Notes under the pieces: model-generated
Databases searched by the model: none
The model's input: the letters and a program-made list of their open reading frames with translations, nothing else
Told to the model about the DNA's origin: nothing
NCBI GenBank assembly: GCA_964610175.1
Contig: CAZSVE010000057.1
Span: forward strand, 1 to 18,642
From: CAZSVE01 sp964610175
GTDB lineage: Bacteria > Pseudomonadota > Gammaproteobacteria > HK1
Reading direction: 5' to 3'
Length of the DNA stretch: 18,642 nucleotides
Shown: positions 1-7,300 of the stretch, piece by piece
How positions within the stretch are numbered: position 1 is the first letter of the stretch
Layout of the letters: each line of letters opens with the position of its first letter
Made by a program: the position numbers and the translations under genes

Positions 1-1
1 G

Positions 2-229
2 CCCTTGGCAATTTGCCTGTCCCAAAATCTACCCACGAGTTCTTTTGAGGAGGCCGAAAAACTAAAATCTTTGCCCCATGCCGAAAGCTACCTCAAACCA
101 GGATTATCCTTCCAGGAGGTTGATAAGATTGCTTGTAGCATCACCGATAATCAGGCCGCCGAGCAGATGAATCAGGCCAAATCCAAAATCTTCCAAACCA
201 TCAACGGACAGGTCACCCAAGCCGCTTAA
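2..229 (+). CDS. 3' end of an unrecognised gene (5' end outside window)
   Basis: The reading frame is open from the window edge to a TAA at 227-229, so this is probably the C-terminal part of a gene that begins upstream. A TTG at 5 is the first possible start inside the window, but no ribosome binding site can be seen. The roughly 75 residues are polar and probably helical, with a Gln/Ala/Asn-rich end, no cysteine pair and no membrane segment. I do not recognise a family. It lies on the same strand as the IS110 remnant and ends about 130 bases before it. It could be the tail of a real chromosomal gene or a chance open frame. Confidence 0.35.
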   Translation, partial: PLAICLSQNLPTSSFEEAEKLKSLPHAESYLKPGLSFQEVDKIACSITDNQAAEQMNQAKSKIFQTINGQVTQAA

Positions 230-359
230 AGACTATTTTAGTATTTCCATTTGAATATCGCAGACCCGTCTCGGGGGAGTGGGATGGACAACCAGTGCTT
301 GAATTTCAACCTACCTCTCAGCTTATTTCAGTATCATTTTTAAATTAGAAAATACTCTT
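230..359 (+). other. Presumed left flank of the IS110 element
   Basis: This non-coding stretch separates the upstream reading frame from the conserved start of the transposase. Elements of the IS110 group carry a structured guide (bridge) RNA in the non-coding DNA next to the transposase, so the left end may lie here. A small hairpin is visible: CCCG (265-268), loop TCT, CGGG (272-275). IS110 elements lack clear terminal inverted repeats, so the boundary cannot be placed by eye. Confidence 0.3.
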
Positions 360-1564
360 GAACCGCTGTATCGTTGCGTAGTCGCCCTGGATGTTCACCA
401 AGCCAAGCTCACCGTGTGCGTTTTGTATGAGGACGAAGCTGGAGAGCCCCGAATGGAGTTACGGGAGTTCGGTAGTTTCAAAAGGGACCGCAAAGCGATG
501 GCGGAGTGGGTCGCATCGTTTCGGCCACGACAAGTGGCAATGGAGAGTACCGGTATCTACTGGAAGGGCCCTTATGCCGCGCTGGAGAAACAAGGAATTT
601 ACGCCTTGGTCGTGAACGCCCGTCACGTCAAGCAGGTTCCCGGTCGCAAGTCCGATCTTGCCGACGCACAGTGGTTGGCCATTTTGGCCCGTAGCGGATT
701 GCTTCGGGGTGGATTCGTTCCTCCGCAGGACCTACGCACTCTGCGCTTGATATCCTGCCAGATGCAGAAATTGACGAGTATCCTATCCGGCGAGAAGAAC
801 CGCGCGCACAAGGTGCTCGCCGATAGCGGAATCCGATTGGCGGTGGTGGTCAACGATATTCACGGAAAATCGGCGCGAGAGATGATCGAGGGATTGTCGA
901 GGGAAGAAACACCCGAACAGGTGCTGCAATATGCCAGCGGCCGACTCGAAGCAACCATCGATGCGCTTCTCGATGCCTTGGCCGGCGAGTCGACCGCCGA
1001 TCATACCTTCGTGCTCTCCGAGACGCTGGACCATATCGAGGATCTGGAAAGACGTATCGCAATCTTTGCCAGGTAGTTGCTGAGCCGGCTCGATCCGTGC
1101 AAAGCGATGCTTCAAGCGCTGCAAACGATCCCCGGCATCGACAAAATGGGAGCGGCTATGCTGCTCGTGGAGATTGGCGACGATATGGCGGCCTTCGGTA
1201 CAGCAGAAAAACTTGCCTCTTGGGCCGGGGTCTGCCCAGGCAATCATGAATCGGCTGGAAAGCGGGTAGCTGGCAAGAAGCGCAAGGGCAATCCACACGT
1301 CCGGCGAATCCTATGTGAAGCGGCCAACGCGGCCAGTCGCACACGCTGCCTGCTTCGGGAGAAGTTCGAGTCCTTGCTCGTCAGACGAGGACGAAAGTGG
1401 GCGATCTTTGCCCTGGCAGACAAAATATCGAAAATCGTTTTCGTATTGCTCTCGCGTGGCGATTACTACCGGGATGCCACAATCGATTACGAAGCACTGA
1501 GCGTAGAGCTGCCCCACGCTGGATGAGAATGCTCGAAAAGTACGGTTACATCACCGCCGTCTGA
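360..1564 (+). pseudogene. IS110-family transposase, inactivated
   Basis: The product would be a DEDD-type recombinase that moves its own element. The N-terminal domain shows the family blocks VALDVHQAKL (from 381), MESTGIYW (from 540) and DLADAQWLA (about 655-681). The C-terminal Transposase_20 domain shows LQTIPGIDKMGA and the SWAGVCPG block, ending near SKIVFVLL. Three defects are visible. No ATG, GTG or TTG precedes the conserved N-terminus in frame; the first is GTG 414, already inside the domain. An in-frame TAG at 1074-1076 splits the gene after IAIFAR, and the same frame continues at once with LLSRLDPC; a CAG-to-TAG change would explain it. Near 1506-1513 the frame shifts, and the family-like tail APRWMRMLEKYGYITAV is read from 1511 to TGA 1562-1564. 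G+C is higher than in most neighbours, as expected of foreign DNA. Confidence 0.9.
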
Positions 1565-1614
1565 GCATCGTCGACAACGAAGGACTGTTTTTCGAGGCCG
1601 GTTTCGGCGAGGGA

Positions 1615-1633
1615 GTGGTATGTCTTCTACCAC
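1615..1633 (+). repeat. Short hairpin downstream of the IS110 transposase
   Basis: GTGGTA (1615-1620) and TACCAC (1628-1633) are perfect complements around a 7-base loop. No T-run follows, so it is not a typical intrinsic terminator. It may be part of structured RNA in the right flank of the IS. Confidence 0.4.
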
Positions 1634-1753
1634 AGGGTGTCTTTCATAGTAAGATTGTGGTTTCTTCACTACACGACCTAACCTTGCTCGTTGCTGTTGA
1701 AAGAAACCCGAAACCGCTTCTATGAGCTCACGACGGATTGTGGGCAAAGGGTG

Positions 1754-1781
1754 AATTGTTGAGTCTAACTCGTAGACAATT
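1754..1781 (+). repeat. Two-part hairpin in the IS110 downstream region
   Basis: AATTGT (1754-1759) pairs with ACAATT (1776-1781). Inside it, GAGT (1761-1764) pairs with ACTC (1768-1771) around the loop CTA, leaving a small internal loop. The layout resembles a folded RNA element, but its role is unknown. Confidence 0.4.
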
Positions 1782-2072
1782 AGGCAGTGAGGTTGCTTAC
1801 GGATTGTCTGCACGTCCATGTTCCGAAGAGCTGAGATCGGTCCCGAAGGATCATTCACAAGTCCATAGCGCGATAATCAAGAAAACTGAAAATATCGGGT
1901 TGTCCACAAGGGAGAATCCGGGTACGGTGGGATGGTTATCCACGGATTTTTCGAAGAACCCAGGGTGATTTCTTCGAATACCTTCGAGGTTGAAAATGGC
2001 AGGGGAATACAGTACGTTTGCATCTTCGAGAATCTAAGATATGCGTTTTATACATGTTAGGAGGGTCGAACG

Positions 2073-2474
2073 ATGTCCGGACTTTTTTCCGATAAATGGA
2101 TGAAGGCTTTCATGGATGAGTGGAACAAAGAACCCGAACTTGCCGACGCCTTGGCGGCAATCAATTTCAGCTCCGTGATTGGCTATGGTTTTTCCGGAGA
2201 AGACAAGCCTGTTGGTGTGCTGGTTGTCCAAGATGGCAAAGCAACTGATGCCGGTGAATATGCCGGGCAGGATCTGAATTGGGATCTGCGAGCAACATCT
2301 GACAACTGGGAAAAATGGATTGAAAAAGGTATCAAAATGGCAGGGCTTGGAATGGCCTACACGACAGGAAAGCTGAAGTTTTCCAAGGGCGACTACATGG
2401 CGATGATCAAAGATCCGCGAATGGCTGCTCCGTTTATCAAGAGCTTTTCGGTGATGGGGCGCGTCAAGGCCTAA
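2073..2474 (+). CDS. SCP2-like sterol/lipid-binding protein
   Basis: The 133-residue protein looks like a single SCP-2 (sterol carrier protein 2) fold, a small module with a hydrophobic tunnel that binds lipids or acyl chains. The order agrees with the family: an N-terminal helix (WMKAFMDEWNKEP), a strand-rich middle (VIGYGFSGEDKPVGVLVV), the LNWDLRATSDNWEKWIEKG segment and a closing part KLKFSKGDYMAMIKDP followed by a short helix. There is no signal peptide or membrane segment, so it should be cytoplasmic. The start is clear: AGGAGG at 2059-2064 lies 8 bases before ATG 2073. It stands alone, with gaps on both sides. The ligand cannot be read from the sequence; a link to the membrane-pump genes downstream is only positional. 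Confidence 0.75.
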   Translation: MSGLFSDKWMKAFMDEWNKEPELADALAAINFSSVIGYGFSGEDKPVGVLVVQDGKATDAGEYAGQDLNWDLRATSDNWEKWIEKGIKMAGLGMAYTTGKLKFSKGDYMAMIKDPRMAAPFIKSFSVMGRVKA

Positions 2475-2498
2475 ATCGCACTAGCGTATTGAAATCTA

Positions 2499-2572
2499 CA
2501 GAAAAAGATTTCAGATGAATCAAATCGTTCCCACGCGGTCGACGTCGTTATTTCACCTGGAATCTTTTTCTG
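2499..2572 (+). repeat. Imperfect 19-bp inverted repeat, possible terminator
   Basis: Arms 2499-2517 and 2554-2572 match at 17 of 19 positions when one is reverse-complemented; the core CAGAAAAAGAT pairs with ATCTTTTTCTG. The loop is 36 bases. It starts 25 bases after the SCP2-like stop codon. The T-run lies inside the right arm, so it could act as a terminator in either direction, or it could be the pair of ends of a small repeat element. Confidence 0.4.
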
Positions 2573-2657
2573 AATTGCCTTGTTGCTCGGATTTCTCTAT
2601 CGAAGAACGTTACTTGGCGGTGTTTCCCAGAACCTACCAACTTTTCCATACCACGTA

Positions 2658-3857
2658 ATGCATATTCCTTTTATGATTAAAATTCCTGCTTACGCCGTTG
2701 TTGTTTCTTTTCTCTTGGCATCGGTGCAGGCATATGCCACACCATCCTGCAGCGGTTATGGACGTTATGCCGTTCAAACGGTTCAGAAACACCCCACAGT
2801 GACCCTGGGGGGGACGGTGGTTCCTTTTCGGGAAGTGACCTTTCGGGCGGAAGTTCCCGGGCGCGTCAACTATATTGCCGGGGATGAAGGAAGCGCGTTT
2901 GCCAAAGACGATACCCTGGTAGCATTGGATGAGGAAGAGCTTCGCGCCCAACATGCCGCCGCTATGGCCGATCTCCGAAATGCTGAAGCGGAAATGCGTA
3001 ATGCACAAGTGATGTATTCGCGTGAGCTCTGGAATCCACAATCCGCTCCTGTGAACAAAGCTCCTGGGGGAATGGGAGTTCCTTCCATGTTTGATCAATT
3101 CATGACTACTTACATGCAAGGAATGACAAAGCAGAATCATCCCTGGATGGATCGTTACGCAGACATATATAGTTTCGGCACTCGTATCGAACAGGCTCGT
3201 AATGCTCATTTGCGCGCCCAATCCCAATTGCGTCAGATCGAGGCGAAATTGCGTGATGCACGTTCCATTGCACCGTTCGACGGAACGATTATTCGAAAGC
3301 ATGCCGAAGAAGGCGATACGGTACAACCAGGTCAACCATTGCTGGAGTTTGCTGACATGAGTCTTTTACAGCTCGAGGTGGATATTCCAGCTAGGTTGAT
3401 GTATCAGGGTCTACGAGTCGATGATCGCGTCGATGCCAAATTGGATATCGGAGGGTATCGTCCGGTACCAGCACGTGTAGCGCAAATATTCCCCATGGCT
3501 GATCGCCAACGACATACAGTAAAGGTCAAATTCGATCTACACCCAAGTGCACCGGCAGCCCCAGGCATGTACGCAGAGGTTATGGTTCCCGATCCGAATG
3601 CTCTTGTACGAGAAGAGTTGGTTATCCCATCGGATGCCATCATTCAACAAGGCGATCAACCCATGGTTCGAATATTACCGAGTAGCTCCAAACCCAATGA
3701 TATGAGCGAAGAAAAGGGAGAATTGCAATTGATCCGCCTCGGTGAATATGTGGATAGAGACTATGTTAGTGTCCTATCCGGCTTGAAAACCGGTGATTGT
3801 ATTCAAATTCCTCCTAAAATTGCGCCACTCCAAGACAATAATAGGGGATTTTATTAA
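2658..3857 (+). CDS. RND efflux periplasmic adaptor subunit (MFP/HlyD-like)
   Basis: The protein should link an inner-membrane RND transporter to an outer-membrane channel. A signal peptide is visible in the first 25-30 residues (hydrophobic VVVSFLLASVQAYA). Then come the first lipoyl half (VPGRVNYIAGDEGSAF), a helical hairpin, the second lipoyl half (SIAPFDGTIIRKHAEEGDTV, QPLLEF), a beta-barrel domain and a membrane-proximal domain ending near LSGLKTGDCIQIP. The hairpin tip, residues about 125-172, is replaced by a Pro/Gly/Met-rich segment with MGVPSMFDQFM at its centre. A G7 run lies at 2807-2813. The start is uncertain: ATG 2658 and ATG 2673 both fit the signal peptide, neither has a good ribosome binding site, and the frame is open from 2580. 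The transporter gene follows after a 494-base gap. Confidence 0.85.
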   Translation: MHIPFMIKIPAYAVVVSFLLASVQAYATPSCSGYGRYAVQTVQKHPTVTLGGTVVPFREVTFRAEVPGRVNYIAGDEGSAFAKDDTLVALDEEELRAQHAAAMADLRNAEAEMRNAQVMYSRELWNPQSAPVNKAPGGMGVPSMFDQFMTTYMQGMTKQNHPWMDRYADIYSFGTRIEQARNAHLRAQSQLRQIEAKLRDARSIAPFDGTIIRKHAEEGDTVQPGQPLLEFADMSLLQLEVDIPARLMYQGLRVDDRVDAKLDIGGYRPVPARVAQIFPMADRQRHTVKVKFDLHPSAPAAPGMYAEVMVPDPNALVREELVIPSDAIIQQGDQPMVRILPSSSKPNDMSEEKGELQLIRLGEYVDRDYVSVLSGLKTGDCIQIPPKIAPLQDNNRGFY

Positions 3858-4351
3858 CAAAAAAACTGCTTTCTTCAGTTGTTGACCTTGAAAATCCAAT
3901 TTGGCGACAAGCCGCCGAACATCGGTGCGTGGGAATTCTTCAAACCAAGGGACAAATAAAATAGTTCGAGACTTTGGGAAATGGATTCCTAACCGGAGTG
4001 GCTCCCTAAGTGAACTAAGGCTTTCATCGCATTCGGTTAATGTATCCGCCCTGTTATATTCCTGAAATGAACCTCTGATGTAACGGAGATCTCGGATATT
4101 TCCCCTCATAGGTACTAAAATCCCAGGGAAATAAGGTTTTTCGGGTAGCTAAAAGCGGAGATGATGCCTTGTGATAGCACTTGTTCAGCTATGAAATACA
4201 CAGAATTCAACACCATAAATTAGGGTAAGGGTTTTATGATTCTGGGTACTTTTGGGTAAGCAGCAGGTTTTATTTGCAATATCAAGAAAGGGCGGTGTTA
4301 TTTGACTAGAGCAACTTCCGGTTGTTCTGCAAGCTATATTCAATCGATTAA
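3858..4351 (+). other. 494-base gap between adaptor and transporter genes
   Basis: Adaptor and RND genes are usually adjacent or overlapping, so this gap is odd. I find no coding frame with a plausible start and no recognisable remnant. A weak 5-bp hairpin, AACTG/CAGTT at 3864-3880, lies just after the adaptor stop. GGGTA recurs several times around 4220-4260 without forming a regular array. A separate promoter for the transporter may lie here. Confidence 0.5.
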
Positions 4352-7300
4352 ATGACCGACCAAAAAATATCACAAGCGGGTTCTCAAGCACCTTTGGGCC
4401 CCGACAGCGAAAGCGAAGAACAGCTCGGAGTTGCCGGTCGCGTAACCCAGGCATTCATTGATTCTCCCCTCTCTCCCCTCCTATTTCTTGCCATGCTCCT
4501 TATGGGGATTCTTGGCTTGATATTGACGCCTCGCCAGGAAGATCCCCAAATTTCGGTACCCATGGTGGATATACTGGTAAGCTATCCGGGGGTGTCTTCT
4601 CAGCAGGTGGCGCGCCTTGCCATGGATCCGCTGCAACGCATCATGAGCGAGATCCCCGGGGTCAAACACGTATACGCCGCGAGTGGTCGTGGTCGCGGCA
4701 TGGTCACAGTGGAATTCGATGTCGGCGAAGAACTGGGGCCTTCCATTGTCAAGGTGCATGACAAGATCCAGTCCAACATGGACAAGATCCCGCCCGGTGT
4801 ATCCCCGCCATTGGTGCAACCCAAAGGCATCGACGATGTGCCGGTGGTGACCCTTACGCTTTGGTCCAAGAGGAAAAACGATGGCGAGCTACGCGCGCTC
4901 GCCCTGGACGTATTACAGTCCCTGAAGGAGATCCCCAATACCGGCACTGGTTTTATCGTGGGGGGGCGCAGGGAGCAAATTCGCATCGAGGCCTATCCCG
5001 AGCGTCTGGCCGGGTTCGACATCAGTCTTGATCATCTGGCGAATCGTATTCGCGGCGCCAACGTGGAAAGCGACTCCGGTTTCGTGGAAGGGGGGGGGGT
5101 CCATACCAACATCACATCCGGTTCATTCTTTACCAACGCGCGCGAGATAGAGCGTCTGGAGATCGGTAGCCGAGGTGACGTTCCCATCTATGTGCGAGAT
5201 GTAGCGCGGGTATTTCGCGCGCCGGAAGACGCCAACCAAATCGTCGCCTACTATACCGGTCCGGCGGCAACCGATGATCTCGTGGCGGATGGCGCCGCAG
5301 CCGTCACCATCGCTATCGCCAAGAAGGAAGGCGCCAATGGCGTGGCCGTGGCGAAAAACATCCTGGAGCACGTCGGGAATCTCAAAGGTCGCCTAATCCC
5401 TTCCGACGTCGAAGTGGCGATTACCCGTAATTACGGCCAAACCGCCAATGATAAGGTTTGGGAACTGATTCTCAAACTCTTCATCGCTACTGGTTTGGTT
5501 TTCTTATTGGTTCTGCTTGCTTTCCGCGCTTTCCGTCCGGCCATCGTCGTTCTGGTCGTCATTCCGGTCGTAATTCTGATCACCGTATTTTCGGCCTGGG
5601 TCATGGGATATACGATCGATAGGGTCAGTCTGTTCGCACTCATTTTCTCCATCGGTATTCTTGTGGACGACGCCATTGTCGTCGTGGAAAACATCTATCG
5701 ACGCTGGCTGGAAGAGGACAAAACGGATATCACGACCGCCATCGATGCGGTTCGGGAGGTCGGTAACCCGACTATTCTCGCGACATTCACCGTGATTGCG
5801 GCCCTTCTGCCCATGGGGTTCGTGCGAGGCATGATGGGGCCCTACATGGAACCAATCCCGGCCTTGGGTTCCGTTGCCATGCTGTTTTCTCTCATCGCGG
5901 CCTTTGCTTTCACGCCATGGTGGGCGGCGCGCTTGAAACCCAGCATGGCCTATCTGGAACGCGCCCACGTGCGCGAACACAAAACCAGCGAGCGACTGGA
6001 AGGTTTTTATCGTGGGTTGTTGGTGCCCCTCATCGATAACAAGAAAAAGCGATTTCTGTTCCGATTCGGCATGTGGGGGTTGTTCGCCGCCGCATGCTCC
6101 ATGTTCTATACCACCCATGTCAGGGTAAAGATGCTACCCCTCGATAATAAACCCGAGTTCAGCGTGACGGTGGATCTTCCCGAGGGCAGCGCCCTGCCCA
6201 ATACGGCGAATCTGACGCGCCTGCTCGCCGAGGAAGTGCGGAATAATCTTCCCGAAGTGACCGCCGTGCAAACCTATGCCGGTTGCCCGCGTCCTTTCGA
6301 TTTCAATGGCATGGTGCGCCATTACTATCTGCGTCAGGAGCCGTGGCAGGGAGAATTGCAAGTGCAACTCTTGCATAAGAATGATCGAGCGCGATCCAGT
6401 CACGAAATCGCCGTCGAAGCCAGAGAACGATTGACGCCCATTGCCCGCGCCCATGGCGCCCGGATTGCCGTCGTGGAAATGCCGCCGGGTCCTCCAGTCC
6501 TGCAGTCCGTGGTGGCGGAGATCTACGGGCCCGATGATGAAACGCGGCGGCGTGTCGCTAACCATATGACGGATTTTTTCAGTCAGGCGGAAAGCTTGAC
6601 CGATGTCGATAATTATATGCAGGAACCTTATTCCTATTGGCATTTCGACGTGGATCGGGACAAGGCCGCGCGTCGCCGTATCTCCGTGGATACCGTCAAT
6701 CGTAGTATCGATATGGCCATGGGAAATTACCAATTGGGGGATATCAAGGAACAAACCGTCTTGGAGCCCACTAATATCGTAATCCAAATACCCCTTTCTT
6801 TGCGTTCCGATCCGACGCGACTCTTGAATCTCCCCATTCCCACGGAAGATGGTAGAACTGTGCCTTTGGCGGAAGTTGGGCGTTTTCGGCGTGTAATTCA
6901 AGATCCGATTATCTATCACAAAGATTTGCGTCCCCTTGAATATGTAGTCGCAGAAACCACGGGAAGATTGGCTGCGCCTATCTACGGCATGCTTCAGGTT
7001 CAGGATTCCCTGGATGAATACGTGACCCCGGATGGCGTCAAGATGGATGCCTATTACATGGGGCCGCCCCCCAACGATGGGAAATCCGGCTTTGAATGGA
7101 CAGGGGAATGGACAGTTACCTACGAGACCTTCCGTGATATGGGACTCGCCTTTTGTGCTGCCTTGGTTCTGATCTATATCCTGGTAGTTTGGGAGTTTGG
7201 GAACTTTCGTATTCCAGCCCTCATTATGGCACCTATCCCCTTAACGCTTCTCGGTATCATCCCTGCCCATGCATTGATGAATGCTGAATTCACAGCAACC

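Larger units (their letters stand above)
1565..2058 (+). other. Gap with small hairpins, no gene seen
   Basis: This follows the transposase remnant and precedes the SCP2-like gene. No reading frame has a ribosome binding site or recognisable product. It holds two hairpins (listed separately) and two sequences one mismatch from the DnaA box, TTGTCCACA at 1900-1908 and TTATCCACG at 1936-1944. The first part may be the right flank of the IS. The last part should hold the promoter of the SCP2-like gene, but no convincing -35/-10 pair stands out. Confidence 0.5.

Noticed and set aside
783..1298. 171-codon minus-strand frame across the IS110 remnant
   Set aside because: Antisense to the conserved transposase domains; GC-rich coding DNA often leaves such open frames.
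1900..1944. Replication origin suggested by DnaA-like boxes and a ParA-type gene in the window
   Set aside because: Only two imperfect boxes, no AT-rich unwinding region beside them, no dnaA or parB, and the ParA-like gene is 9 kb away.
1738..1968. 76-codon plus-strand frame in the gap after the IS
   Set aside because: No start signal, no recognisable product, and it contains the hairpin at 1754-1781.
2634..3335. 233-codon minus-strand frame opposite the adaptor gene
   Set aside because: Shadow of the adaptor; no start signal and no recognisable domain.
6134..6919. Long minus-strand open frame (261 codons) inside the RND gene
   Set aside because: It lies wholly within a well-supported coding gene, shows no family resemblance and has a composition expected of an antisense shadow.
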